Source: Oscillospiraceae bacterium (GTDB lineage Bacteria; Bacillota_A; Clostridia; Oscillospirales; Ruminococcaceae). Taken from it: a stretch of DNA of 64,000 bases. Under the pieces are notes generated by a model. That model was not told the origin of the DNA. It worked only from the letters and a program-made list of their open reading frames with translations, and searched no databases. Shown piece after piece: positions 53,172-62,785 of the stretch. The DNA lies in the NCBI GenBank assembly GCA_004558145.1, contig SFDQ01000003.1, forward strand, positions 124,001 through 188,000, given 5' to 3'. Both the position numbers and the translations under genes were made by a program. Within the stretch, counting starts at the first letter, position 1. Every line of letters starts with the position of its first letter.

Positions 53172-54326
53172 ATGGCAAAAAGCATCACGCTGCTGGGCTC
53201 CACCGGCTCCATCGGCACCCAGAGCCTGGACGTGGCCCGCAGCCAGGGATATGAGGTCCGGGCGATTGCCGCCAATTCCAGCGTGGATAAACTGCTGGAG
53301 CAGATCGAAGAATTTCATCCCCGCTATGTGGCGGTGGCTGACCCCGCGGCCTATCAGAAACTCAAAGGTGCCCTTGCGGGCCGCGCGAACGCGCCCAAGG
53401 TGCTGGAGGGCGCCGAGGGCATCGTGGCCCTGGCCGGCATGGGCGAGGCGGATGTGGTGCTCAACGCTGTGGTGGGCATCGCCGGCCTGGGGGCCACCCT
53501 TGCGGCGCTGGAAAGCGGCTGCGACGTGGCCCTGGCCAACAAGGAAAGCCTTGTCACCGGCGGTTATCTCGTGACAAAAGCGGCGGAAAGCCACAACGCG
53601 AAGCTTCTCCCGGTGGACAGTGAACATTCCGCCATTTTCCAGTGCCTGCAGGACGCTCATTCCGCCAAAGCTCTTACCAAGATCCTGCTCACTGCCTCCG
53701 GCGGCCCCTTCTTCGGGATGAAGAAGGAGGAGCTGGCGGGCAAGACCAAGGCGGACGCCCTCAAGCATCCCAACTGGAACATGGGCGCAAAGATCACCAT
53801 CGACTCCGCTACTCTGATGAACAAGGGCCTGGAGCTGATCGAGGCGGTGTGGCTTTTCGGCCTGCCGCCCGAGAAGGTGCAGGTGGTGGTGCAGCGCCAG
53901 AGCATCATCCACTCCATGGTGCAGTTCAGCGACAATTCCATCCTGGCGCAGCTGGGCGTGCCGGATATGCGCATCCCCATCCAGTACGCCCTGACCTGGC
54001 CTGAGCGGGCCCCCGGCTGTGCCCCGGAACTTGATTTCACCACCCTCAAGTCCATCACCTTCGATGTGGCGGACGAGGAGACCTTCCGCTGCCTTGCCGC
54101 CTGCAAAAAGGCCATCGCCAAGGGCGGCCTTGGCCCCTGCGCCGCCAACGGCGCCAACGAGGAGGCCGTGCGCCTGTTCCTGGAGGACAAGATCGGCTTT
54201 TTGGACATCGGCCGTCTGGTGGAGGCAGTGGTGGACAGCGACTCCTTCGGCGGCGGCTACACCCTCGCCGATGTGTACGAGTGTGACCGCATGGCCCGTG
54301 CCTTTGTGCAAAGTCATCTGACTTGA
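53172..54326 (+). CDS. dxr: 1-deoxy-D-xylulose 5-phosphate reductoisomerase
   Basis: 384 residues: NADPH-binding LLGSTGSIGTQSLDV, LANKESLVTGG, VDSEHSAIFQCL with metal-binding residues, SGGPFFG and NWNMGAKITIDSATLMNKG. Second step of the MEP isoprenoid pathway; ispG lies two genes downstream and uppS uses the product. Confidence 0.97.
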   Translation: MAKSITLLGSTGSIGTQSLDVARSQGYEVRAIAANSSVDKLLEQIEEFHPRYVAVADPAAYQKLKGALAGRANAPKVLEGAEGIVALAGMGEADVVLNAVVGIAGLGATLAALESGCDVALANKESLVTGGYLVTKAAESHNAKLLPVDSEHSAIFQCLQDAHSAKALTKILLTASGGPFFGMKKEELAGKTKADALKHPNWNMGAKITIDSATLMNKGLELIEAVWLFGLPPEKVQVVVQRQSIIHSMVQFSDNSILAQLGVPDMRIPIQYALTWPERAPGCAPELDFTTLKSITFDVADEETFRCLAACKKAIAKGGLGPCAANGANEEAVRLFLEDKIGFLDIGRLVEAVVDSDSFGGGYTLADVYECDRMARAFVQSHLT

Positions 54327-54375
54327 CAGGGGAGAGAGCCTGCGAGTAAATAAGAAAGCGAGCAAACAAGGGCAT

Positions 54376-55446
54376 ATGTCAATTCTGATCACGACCGTCG
54401 TTTCGGTGTTCATCTTTGGTCTGGTGGTGATGATCCACGAACTGGGTCATTTCGTATGCGCGAAAAAGGCGGGCATCCAGGTCAACGAGTTTTCCATCGG
54501 CATGGGGCCTGCGCTGTTCAGCTGGGTGAAAAACGGAACACGGTACAGCATCCGCGCACTGCCTGTGGGCGGCTATGTGAGCATGGAAGGGGAGGACGAA
54601 GAGCTTTCGGAGGATGAGCAGTTCATCGACCCGGACCTGCCGCCGGAGGCGAAGACCGGCCTGCCCTTTCCCAAGGTCAAGGTCTGGAAACGCATCATCG
54701 TGGTGGCCGCCGGCGCGGTGATGAATCTGGTGCTGGGCTTCGTGGTCCTGCTGATCCTGTTCTCCGGCAGCGACACTCTCGCCAGCCGCACTGTGGCGCT
54801 GGTGGAGGAAGGCTCCGCCGTGGAGGCCTCCGGCCTGCAGGTGGGAGACGAGATTTTGGCCATCAACGGCCGCCGCTGCTTTGTGGCCAACGATATCATA
54901 TACGAGTTACAGCGCAGCGAAGACTTCACCGCCGACTTCACCGTGAAGCGGAACGGTGAAAAAGTGCAGATCGACGACATCCATTTTGACCAGGTGCAAA
55001 GCGGCGACACCGTCACCATGAACATGGGCTTCAAGGTCTATGCGCTGGAAAAAACGCCGCTGAACGTCATCGGGCAGGCATTCGACTACACACTGTTCTA
55101 CGCCCGTCTGGTGTTCCGCTCTCTGGTGGACCTGGTGACCCAGCGGGTCAGCGTGACCGAGCTCTCCGGCCCGGTGGGCATCGTCAGCGCCATCAATCAG
55201 GCGGCGGGCATGGGCATTTCCGAGGTGCTCAGCCTGCTGGCGCTGCTCACCGTGAACCTGGGCATCTTCAATCTGCTGCCCTTCCCGGCGCTGGACGGCG
55301 GCAAGCTGGTGTTCCTTTTCATCGAGGGCATTTTCCGCCGCCCGCTGCCCAAAAAGTTTGAGATATGGGTGAACATGGCGGGGCTCTTCTTCCTGTTTGC
55401 TGTGATGATCTTTGCCACCTTCAACGACATCACCCGGTTGTTTTAA
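54376..55446 (+). CDS. rseP: RIP metalloprotease RseP (site-2 protease)
   Basis: 356 residues: zinc motif HELGH in helix one, a PDZ domain (about 130-200, VEEGSAVEASGLQVGDEI), then GPVGIVSAINQA and NLLPFPALDGG in the C-terminal helices. It cuts regulatory or signal peptides inside the membrane. The intramembrane substrate is not evident here. Confidence 0.94.
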   Translation: MSILITTVVSVFIFGLVVMIHELGHFVCAKKAGIQVNEFSIGMGPALFSWVKNGTRYSIRALPVGGYVSMEGEDEELSEDEQFIDPDLPPEAKTGLPFPKVKVWKRIIVVAAGAVMNLVLGFVVLLILFSGSDTLASRTVALVEEGSAVEASGLQVGDEILAINGRRCFVANDIIYELQRSEDFTADFTVKRNGEKVQIDDIHFDQVQSGDTVTMNMGFKVYALEKTPLNVIGQAFDYTLFYARLVFRSLVDLVTQRVSVTELSGPVGIVSAINQAAGMGISEVLSLLALLTVNLGIFNLLPFPALDGGKLVFLFIEGIFRRPLPKKFEIWVNMAGLFFLFAVMIFATFNDITRLF

Positions 55447-55467
55447 ATAAGAAAAGAGGGAAAAAAC

Positions 55468-56511
55468 ATGCGCAAGGTCAAGCGTGAAGTGACCATCGGC
55501 AACCTCACCATCGGCGGCCACAATCCTGTGGCGGTGCAGACCATGCTCAACGTGCGCGCCGACGACGTGGCGGGCAACGTGGCCCAGGCGGTGCGGGTGG
55601 CCGAAGCGGGCTGCCAGATCGTGCGGGTGAGCGTGCCCACCCTGGAGGATGTGCGCCTCATCGAAGCCATCAAGAATGCCGTGGACATCCCCCTCGTGGC
55701 GGACATCCACTTCAACCACCGTATCGCTCTGGCCTGTGTGGACGCGGGGGTTGACAAGATCCGCCTGAACCCCGGCAACATCGGCGGCGACGACCACGTG
55801 AAAGAGGTGGCCGCCGCCTGCAAGGCGAAGAACATCCCCATCCGCATTGGGGTGAACGCCGGCAGCCTGGAAAAAGAGGTGCTGGCCAAGTACGGCGCGC
55901 CGGTGCCCGAAGCGCTGGTGGAAAGCGCCATGTACCACGTCTCTCTGCTGGAAAAATACGATTTTGACAACATCGTCATTTCCATCAAGTCCAGCAATGT
56001 GCCCCGGATGATGGAGGCCTACCGCCTTCTGAGCGAGCGGTGCGACTACCCGCTGCATGTGGGCGTCACCGAGGCGGGCACCTACCGCATGGGCCTCATC
56101 AAGTCCGGCATGGGCATCGGCGGCCTTCTGATGGAGGGCATCGGCGACACCCTGCGGGTCTCCTTGACCGACGAGCCGGAAAAAGAGGTGCAGGCGGGCT
56201 TTGACATCCTGCGGGCCGCCGGCCACGCCGTGGGCGGGCCGGAGATCATCAGCTGCCCCACCTGCGGGCGCACCAACATCCCGGTGGCCAAAATTGCCGA
56301 CGAGGTGGAGCAGCGCCTCAAGGGCTACAAAAAGCCCATCAAGGTGGCTGTGATGGGCTGCGTTGTCAACGGCCCCGGCGAGGCCCGGGAAGCGGACATC
56401 GGCATCGCCGGCGGCAAGGACGAGGCGCTGCTGTTCATCCGCGGCGAGAAGATCCGCATGCTGCGGGGTGACATCGTTGGCCAGCTGGTGGACGAAATTT
56501 ACAAGCTGTAA
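55468..56511 (+). CDS. ispG: 4-hydroxy-3-methylbut-2-enyl diphosphate synthase
   Basis: 347 residues: VQTMLNVRADDVAGNVAQ, RLNPGNIGG, and the iron-sulfur Cys ligands in SCPTCGRT and GCVVNGPGEA. It performs the penultimate MEP-pathway step. AGAGGGA precedes ATG 55468. Confidence 0.97.
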   Translation: MRKVKREVTIGNLTIGGHNPVAVQTMLNVRADDVAGNVAQAVRVAEAGCQIVRVSVPTLEDVRLIEAIKNAVDIPLVADIHFNHRIALACVDAGVDKIRLNPGNIGGDDHVKEVAAACKAKNIPIRIGVNAGSLEKEVLAKYGAPVPEALVESAMYHVSLLEKYDFDNIVISIKSSNVPRMMEAYRLLSERCDYPLHVGVTEAGTYRMGLIKSGMGIGGLLMEGIGDTLRVSLTDEPEKEVQAGFDILRAAGHAVGGPEIISCPTCGRTNIPVAKIADEVEQRLKGYKKPIKVAVMGCVVNGPGEAREADIGIAGGKDEALLFIRGEKIRMLRGDIVGQLVDEIYKL

Positions 56512-56525
56512 GAGTTATTCTATCT

Positions 56526-56557
56526 GCCTGCGGGCGGGGCTTTTGTCCCGCCCGCGG
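56526..56557 (+). other. GC-rich hairpin between ispG and polC
   Basis: CCTGCGGGCGGG and CCCGCCCGCGGG pair around GCTTTTGT. There is no T-run, so it may slow or partly stop transcription, or protect mRNA ends, before polC. Confidence 0.55.
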
Positions 56558-56592
56558 GCTGTGCTTTGTCACATGGAAAGGGAGAAAGACCA

Positions 56593-59500
56593 TTGAAGCC
56601 ATTGGTGAGCCAGCTGTGGCCGCAGTTCAATGCCGACGAGACCTTTGCCCGCTGTTTTGCGGGGGTGCTCGTGGAGCAAGTGGAACTGCTGCGCATCAGC
56701 CGAAAACTGAAGATAAGCCTGCGCAGCGCGTCGCCTCTGCCGATCGAGCTGTGCGGGCGTCTCTGCGCGTCGCTTGCGCCCCAGTTTGAAGGGTTGGAAC
56801 TGATGGTGTGCAACTATTTCCCCTTTGAGACCATCACCGAAGAGAGCCTGCGGGCGATGATAGACGAGCTGCGCAGCGAAGGGCTGCCGGTGAACGGTTT
56901 TCTGGACCACGCTTCCTTTGCGCTGCAGGGCACCCAGCTGACCATCACAGTGCCGGTGGGAAAGAACATCCTGGATGGCATCGGCTTTGGCGACACCCTG
57001 GCCAAGCTGGTGGAACAGCGCACCGGCGTGCTGCCCACCGTCACGCTGGAACAGAACAGTTCCGTGAGCGCCGACGAATGGGAGAAGCGGGTGATGCAGA
57101 AGGCGCCCGCGCCCCGCTTTGAGGAAAAGAAACAGCCGCCCGATTTCAAGATACCGGGCCTCGACCTCACCGACAAGCCGGTGAGCGTGTTCCACGGCAA
57201 GAACTTCAAGCCGAACAATGTCACCCCGTTGAAGGACCTGGGCAGCGACAGCGGCAAGGTCACCATCTGGGGCGATGTGTTCGCTGTGGAGGTCAAGGGC
57301 AACTTCCAGAAGAGCTACATCGTGTCCATCACCGACTACACCGGCTCCATCAGCCTGAAACTGCGCAGCCGGGACGGCGAGGATTATTCCAAGTGGGAAG
57401 AAGTGAAGAAGGGGACCACCCTCGTGCTGAAGGGCGAGTGCGCCTACGACAAGTACGAGCACGACTATGTGGTGTATCCCTATGACGTGCTTCAGGTGGA
57501 GCGCAAGAAGCGGGAGGACAACGCCCCCGAGAAGCGGGTGGAGCTGCACCTGCACACCAAGCTTTCCAGCATGGACGGCTTCTGTGACCCCGGCGAGATC
57601 GTCCGCACGGCTCACCGCATGGGCCACCGTGCCATTGCCATCACCGACCACGGCGTCTGCCAGGGCTTCCCGGAGGCGATGCTGGCCGCCGAGGCCATCC
57701 GCAAAAGCGACCCGGACTTCAAACTCATCTACGGCTGCGAGGCCTATTTTGTGGACGACATGGTGCCGGTGCTTTACGGCGAGGCTACCGGGCCGCTTTC
57801 CGGCAGCTTCGTGGTCTACGACACCGAGACCACCGGCCTTGACCCCAGGACCGAGACCCTCACCGAGATCGGCGCTGTGATGGTGGAGAATGGCCAGATA
57901 ACCAAGACCTTCGGCACATTCGTAAATCCCGGCAAGCCCATCCCGCCCAAGATCGTGGAGCTCACCGGCATCAACGACGCCATGGTGGCCGACGCGCCCA
58001 GCCCGGACGAAGCCATCAAGCAGTTCATGGAGTTTGCGGGCGACCGGGTACTCATCGCCCACAACGCCCATAATTTTGATATGCGCATCATGCGGGCGGC
58101 AGCGGAGCGTGCCGGTCTGCGGCTGGAGAACGCCTACATCGACAGCCTGCCTCTGGCCCAGAACCTCTATCACGGCCTGCGCAACTATAAGCTGGACACC
58201 ATCAACGACCATCTGGAAATCGAGCCCTTCAACCACCACCGCGCGGTGGACGACGCCATGGCGCTCGCCAAAATCTTCTGCAAAATGCTGGAGGATCTGG
58301 CCCTCAAGGGCGTCAAGACGGTGGAGCAGATCAACACCGGTCTCGGCGGCGGCAACACGGCGGTCATCAAAAAGAAGTACTATCACCTCATCATCCTGGT
58401 GCGCAACCAGCTGGGCCTGAAAAACCTCTATAAAATCGTCAGCGAGGCCCACACCAAGTATTTCTTCAAAAAACCACGCGTTCCCCGCAGCGTGCTGGAC
58501 AAATACAGGGAGGGCCTTATCATCGGCTCTGCCTGTGAGGCTGGTGAACTTTACAGAGCTGTTGTGGAGGGCCGCAGCTTTGAAGAGTTGTGCCGCATCG
58601 CGGAATACTACGACTTTCTGGAAGTGCAGCCCCTGGGCAACAACGAGTACATGCTGCGGGAGCACCTGGTGGATTCCATCGAGAAGATACAGGACTTCAA
58701 CCGCACCATCATCAAGCTGGGCGAAGTGCTGCACAAGCCGGTGGTGGCCACCGGCGACGTGCATTTCCAGGACCCGGAGGACTCGGTCTACCGGGCGGTG
58801 CTGCAGGCGGGCAACGGCTTCAAGGACGCCGACAACCAGGCCCCTCTTTACTACCGCACCACCCAGGACATGCTGGACCAGTTCTACTATCTGCCCAAGG
58901 ACAAGGCCTTCGAGATCGTGGTGAAGAACCCGAACAAAATTGCCGACATGTGCGACGGCGGCATCCGGGCCATTCCCAAGGGCACCTTCCCGCCCTCCAT
59001 CGAGGGCGCGGAGCAGCAGCTGCGTGACGCCACCTGGTCCACTGCCAAAAAGCATTACGGCGACCCCTTGCCCGAAATCGTCCAGACCCGCCTGCAGCGG
59101 GAGCTGGACTCTATCTGCGGCCACGGTTTCGCCGTGCTGTACGTCATCGCTGTCAAGCTGGTGGCCTACTCCAACGCCGGCGGCTATCAGGTGGGCAGCC
59201 GTGGTTCCGTTGGCTCCTCCGCCGTGGCTCACTTCTCGGGCATCTCCGAGGTGAACAGCCTGCCGCCTCACTATCTGTGCCCCAAGTGCCAGTACAGCGA
59301 GTTCATCACCGACGGCAGCGTGGCGGACGGCTTCGACCTGCCGGACAAGACCTGCCCCCGCTGCGGCGCGCAGCTCATCGTGGACGGCCACGACATCCCC
59401 TTCGAGACCTTCCTGGGATTCGACGGCGACAAGGAGCCGGATATTGACCTGAACTTCTCTGGCGAGTACCAGAGCCAGGTCCACCGCTACACGGAAGAGC

Positions 59501-60876
59501 TGTTCGGCAAAGAGTACGTGTTCAAGGCCGGTACTGTGTCCGGCCTGCAGGACAAGACGGCCTACGGCTATGTGAAGAAGTACCTGGAAGAGCGGGGCCG
59601 CACGGTGAACCGCGCAGAGGAGAACCGCCTCACCGTGGGCTGCACCGGCGTCAAGCGCACCACCGGCCAGCACCCGGGCGGCATGGTGGTCGTGCCGGAC
59701 GTGCACGAAATTCAGGACTTCTGTCCCATTCAGCACCCCGCCGACGACAAGGATAAGGGCGTTCTGACCACCCACTTCGAATTCAAATACCTCCACGATA
59801 CGCTGCTCAAGCTGGACGAGCTGGGCCACGATGTGCCCACCATGTACAAGTATCTGGAGGACATGACCGGCATCCCCATGGACCAGGTGCCCATGAACGA
59901 CCAGCGGGTCATCAGCCTGCTGGTGAGCACCGAGGCGCTGGGTGTCACCCCGGAGCAGATCGGCAGCCAGACCGGCACCTTCGGTATCCCGGAGCTGGGC
60001 ACCCCCTTCGTGCGGCAGATGCTCATCGAAGCCCAGCCCAAGAACTTCAGCGACCTGATCCAGATCTCGGGCCTGTCCCACGGCACCGACGTGTGGAACG
60101 GCAACGCCCAGGACCTCATCAAAAACCAGATATGCACCATTTCCGACGTTATCGGCTGCCGTGACAGCATCATGACCTACCTGCTGCACAAGGGCCTGGA
60201 ACCCAAGCTGGCCTTCAACATCATGGAGCTCACCCGAAAGGGCAAGGTGGCAAAAGGGGGCTTCCCGCCGGGAGCAGAGGAGAAGATGAAGGAGTGCGGC
60301 GTGCCGGACTGGTACATGGACTCCTGCCGCAAGATAAAGTACATGTTCCCCAAGGCCCACGCGGTGGCTTACCTCATCGCGGCCATCCGGCTGATGTGGT
60401 TCAAGGTCTATCATCCCCAGGCGTTTTACGCCACCTACTTCACCGTGCGCGGCGACGACATCGACTATGAGGCCGCCGTGGGCGGCGTCAAGGTGGCCCA
60501 GCAGCACCTGCGGGAGGTGGAACAGCGCCTCAAGGAGGAAAAGAAGGCCAAGGACGAGGACATTCAGGTGTCCTTGCAGCTTGTGAACGAGATGTTGGCC
60601 CGGGGCTATGAGTTCCTGCCCATCGAGCTGGGCAAGAGCCGCGCCGTGCGCTATATGGTGGAGGACGGCAAGGTGCGTCTGCCCTTTGCCTCGCTGAAAG
60701 GCGTGGGCGAGGCGGCGGCTCAGGCGCTGGAGGCGGCCACCATCAACGGGCAGGAATACCTGTCGGTGGAGGAGCTGCAGCAGGCCTGCGGCGTGTCCAG
60801 CGCGGTGATGGAGAACCTGAAAAACGTGGGTGCTCTCGGCGACTTGCCGGACACCAGTCAGGTCAGCTTCTTCTGA
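56593..60876 (+). CDS. polC: DNA polymerase III alpha subunit, PolC type
   Basis: 1427 residues from TTG 56593, 9 nt after GGGAG. Domains in order: N-terminal region, OB fold (about 215-310), PHP domain split by the exonuclease (LHLHTKLSSMDG near 316), the 3'-5' proofreading exonuclease (VVYDTETTGLDPRTE near 405), then the polymerase with EPDIDLNFSGEYQ near 948 and the C-terminal helix-hairpin-helix part. It is the low-GC-Firmicute-type replicative polymerase. Full length. Confidence 0.97.
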   Translation: MKPLVSQLWPQFNADETFARCFAGVLVEQVELLRISRKLKISLRSASPLPIELCGRLCASLAPQFEGLELMVCNYFPFETITEESLRAMIDELRSEGLPVNGFLDHASFALQGTQLTITVPVGKNILDGIGFGDTLAKLVEQRTGVLPTVTLEQNSSVSADEWEKRVMQKAPAPRFEEKKQPPDFKIPGLDLTDKPVSVFHGKNFKPNNVTPLKDLGSDSGKVTIWGDVFAVEVKGNFQKSYIVSITDYTGSISLKLRSRDGEDYSKWEEVKKGTTLVLKGECAYDKYEHDYVVYPYDVLQVERKKREDNAPEKRVELHLHTKLSSMDGFCDPGEIVRTAHRMGHRAIAITDHGVCQGFPEAMLAAEAIRKSDPDFKLIYGCEAYFVDDMVPVLYGEATGPLSGSFVVYDTETTGLDPRTETLTEIGAVMVENGQITKTFGTFVNPGKPIPPKIVELTGINDAMVADAPSPDEAIKQFMEFAGDRVLIAHNAHNFDMRIMRAAAERAGLRLENAYIDSLPLAQNLYHGLRNYKLDTINDHLEIEPFNHHRAVDDAMALAKIFCKMLEDLALKGVKTVEQINTGLGGGNTAVIKKKYYHLIILVRNQLGLKNLYKIVSEAHTKYFFKKPRVPRSVLDKYREGLIIGSACEAGELYRAVVEGRSFEELCRIAEYYDFLEVQPLGNNEYMLREHLVDSIEKIQDFNRTIIKLGEVLHKPVVATGDVHFQDPEDSVYRAVLQAGNGFKDADNQAPLYYRTTQDMLDQFYYLPKDKAFEIVVKNPNKIADMCDGGIRAIPKGTFPPSIEGAEQQLRDATWSTAKKHYGDPLPEIVQTRLQRELDSICGHGFAVLYVIAVKLVAYSNAGGYQVGSRGSVGSSAVAHFSGISEVNSLPPHYLCPKCQYSEFITDGSVADGFDLPDKTCPRCGAQLIVDGHDIPFETFLGFDGDKEPDIDLNFSGEYQSQVHRYTEELFGKEYVFKAGTVSGLQDKTAYGYVKKYLEERGRTVNRAEENRLTVGCTGVKRTTGQHPGGMVVVPDVHEIQDFCPIQHPADDKDKGVLTTHFEFKYLHDTLLKLDELGHDVPTMYKYLEDMTGIPMDQVPMNDQRVISLLVSTEALGVTPEQIGSQTGTFGIPELGTPFVRQMLIEAQPKNFSDLIQISGLSHGTDVWNGNAQDLIKNQICTISDVIGCRDSIMTYLLHKGLEPKLAFNIMELTRKGKVAKGGFPPGAEEKMKECGVPDWYMDSCRKIKYMFPKAHAVAYLIAAIRLMWFKVYHPQAFYATYFTVRGDDIDYEAAVGGVKVAQQHLREVEQRLKEEKKAKDEDIQVSLQLVNEMLARGYEFLPIELGKSRAVRYMVEDGKVRLPFASLKGVGEAAAQALEAATINGQEYLSVEELQQACGVSSAVMENLKNVGALGDLPDTSQVSFF

Positions 60877-60887
60877 AAAAACAAAAA

Positions 60888-60936
60888 GCGGCGGCCCGTT
60901 TCCCAAGGAGGGAGGCGGGCCGCCGTACTTTTTGCA
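60888..60936 (+). terminator. Terminator of polC
   Basis: GCGGCGGCCCG / CGGGCCGCCG with a 17-nt loop, then TACTTTTTG. A purine-rich A-tract on the 5' side suggests it may act both ways. Confidence 0.8.
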
Positions 60937-60953
60937 AAAAAGGGGAGAAGGGC

Positions 60954-61910
60954 TTATTTTCTCGCCAGCGAGGCGAATTTGTCCAGAATGGCCGGGTGCT
61001 CCAGCCGGATGGTTTTGCCGCTCAGGGCGCGGAGCGTATTTTCCGGCGGCAGCTGGGCAAAGGTGAGGCTCACCGCGCAGAGGGCCTGGGTCTTGAAGCC
61101 GGTCTTTTCGTTCCACTTGCGGTTGCCGTATTTGATGTCGCCCAGCACCGGCGCGCCCAGGAAGGCAAGATGCGCACGGATTTGGTGGGTGCGCCCGGTC
61201 ACCAGGCCGATGCGGCAGAGGGCGAAGGGGCCTTCGGTGCGCTCCACCGTCACGTCGGTGATGATCTGCTTGAAGCCCTCGCCGGGCTCTGCCTGCACCT
61301 TCACCTTGTTGTTCTTTTCGTCGTGGCGCAGGTAGGCCACATGCCGCCCCGCGGCGGGCACCCCGAAGGTGATGGTCAGGTACTCCTTGCGCACAAGGTC
61401 GTCCCGGATGATGGCGTTCATGTCCCGCAAAGCAGCATACGTCTTGGCGCCCACCACCAGTCCCTCGGTGCCCCGGTCCAGCCGGTTGCACAGCGCCGGC
61501 TTGAAAGAAGCCTCCGCCTGTGGGTCAAACTCGCCTTTTTGGGCAAGATAAGCGATGAAGGCGTCCACAAGGCTGACGTCGCCGGTGCGGTCGCCGTGGC
61601 ACAGCAGGTGGGCGGGCTTGTAGAGAACGGCAAGGGCCTCGTCCTCATACACCACCTTCAAATCGGGCATCCGCCGGGCGGGGGCGGGCTTTTGGGGCGC
61701 GGCGGCAAAGAACTCGTCGTTGATATAAAGCTCTACCACGTCCCCCTTGCAAAGGCGGTAGTCCGGCGTCTGGCGCTTGCCGTTCACCTTGATGCGCTTG
61801 TTGCGGAAACTCTTGTAAAGCAGGCTGGCGGGCAGGCCGGTGGTGACGCTCTCCACAAAGCGGGAAAGCCGCGCTCCGTCCTCGTTTGCGCCGGCGGTAA
61901 ATTGTTTCAA
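60954..61910 (-). CDS. RluA-family pseudouridine synthase
   Basis: 318 residues: an N-terminal S4-like RNA-binding part (SLLYKSFRNKRIKVNGKR) and the catalytic core with NRLDRGTEGL, holding the catalytic Asp. Most relatives have His where Asn stands first here. LVTGRTHQIRAHLAFLG is also typical. It makes pseudouridine in rRNA or tRNA; the exact site is unknown. Divergent from radC. Confidence 0.92.
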   Translation of the reverse strand: MKQFTAGANEDGARLSRFVESVTTGLPASLLYKSFRNKRIKVNGKRQTPDYRLCKGDVVELYINDEFFAAAPQKPAPARRMPDLKVVYEDEALAVLYKPAHLLCHGDRTGDVSLVDAFIAYLAQKGEFDPQAEASFKPALCNRLDRGTEGLVVGAKTYAALRDMNAIIRDDLVRKEYLTITFGVPAAGRHVAYLRHDEKNNKVKVQAEPGEGFKQIITDVTVERTEGPFALCRIGLVTGRTHQIRAHLAFLGAPVLGDIKYGNRKWNEKTGFKTQALCAVSLTFAQLPPENTLRALSGKTIRLEHPAILDKFASLARK

Positions 61911-61927
61911 ATCGCCTTGCCCCTCTC

Positions 61928-61956
61928 TTTAAAATTGCCTGCAAATAGTATATAAT
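61928..61956 (+). promoter_or_regulatory. Promoter of radC-uvrB
   Basis: TATAAT (61951-61956) preceded at 17 nt by TTTAAA (61928-61933); the -10 is strong and the -35 weak. Confidence 0.5.
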
Positions 61957-62005
61957 AAATCAGATACGGCGTAAAGCGCAAAACAGCAGGAAAGGAGGGT
62001 GCAGG

Positions 62006-62785
62006 ATGCCGCAGGAGAAGAGCCTTCACACGAACCACCGCCAGCGGATGCGCAAGCGGTTCGCTCAGCAAGGCGGCTTTTCCGGCTTTGCCGAGCACGA
62101 AGTGCTGGAGTACATCCTGTATCTGGCCATTCCCCGCAAGGACACAAATCCTCTGGCCCACCGCCTCATCGACCGCTTCGGCAGCTTGTGCCAGGTGCTG
62201 GAGGCCAGCGAGGCCGACATCCTCACCGTGGAAGGTGCGGGGCCGGCGGTGGCCCGGCTGCTCACCACCATGCACGCCGCCAACCGCTACTACAGCCAGA
62301 ACCGCGCCCGCGCACCCCGGGCGTTTCAGGACCTGGAAGAGGTGGCAGCCTACCTCATCCCGCAGTTTTACGGCGCGGTGACCGAGCAGGTGTATGTTCT
62401 GTTTCTGGACGACCGCAACTGCCCCATCAAGCTGCAAAAGGTCACCGAGGGCACCGTGAACGAGGCGGCCATGGCTCGCACCCAAATCGCCCGGCTGGCG
62501 GTGCAGTGCCACGCCACCCAGGCCGTGCTGGCTCACAACCACCCGGCAGGGGCGGCGCTGCCCAGCCCGTCCGACATCCAGTTCACCCGGGAGCTGGCCA
62601 ATGCCCTGGCCAGCCTGGGCATCCGTTTTCTGGACCACATTATTGTGGACAAGGAAGGGGACTACATCTCTTTGCAGCAATCGGGCAGAATGCCCGCCGT
62701 GGAGCCGACGCTGATGCAGGGTGTGGCGGGCAGCAAGGAAAAAGCCCTCGAGCAAGGCAAAAAGGAGAACCATGGATCAGTTTAA
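62006..62785 (+). CDS. radC: RadC family JAB-domain protein
   Basis: 259 residues: N-terminal helix-hairpin-helix part (about 15-95) and a C-terminal JAB metallo-domain with [15 protein letters not shown] and LDHIIVD. It was named for DNA repair, but the role of the family is still debated. GGAGGG precedes ATG 62006. It overlaps uvrB by 14 bases. Confidence 0.92.
   Translation: MPQEKSLHTNHRQRMRKRFAQQGGFSGFAEHEVLEYILYLAIPRKDTNPLAHRLIDRFGSLCQVLEASEADILTVEGAGPAVARLLTTMHAANRYYSQNRARAPRAFQDLEEVAAYLIPQFYGAVTEQVYVLFLDDRNCPIKLQKVTEGTVNEAAMARTQIARLAVQCHATQAVLAHNHPAGAALPSPSDIQFTRELANALASLGIRFLDHIIVDKEGDYISLQQSGRMPAVEPTLMQGVAGSKEKALEQGKKENHGSV

Noticed and set aside
56569..61491. A 1640-codon minus-strand frame opposite polC
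   Set aside because: Same composition artefact; polC on the plus strand has every expected domain.
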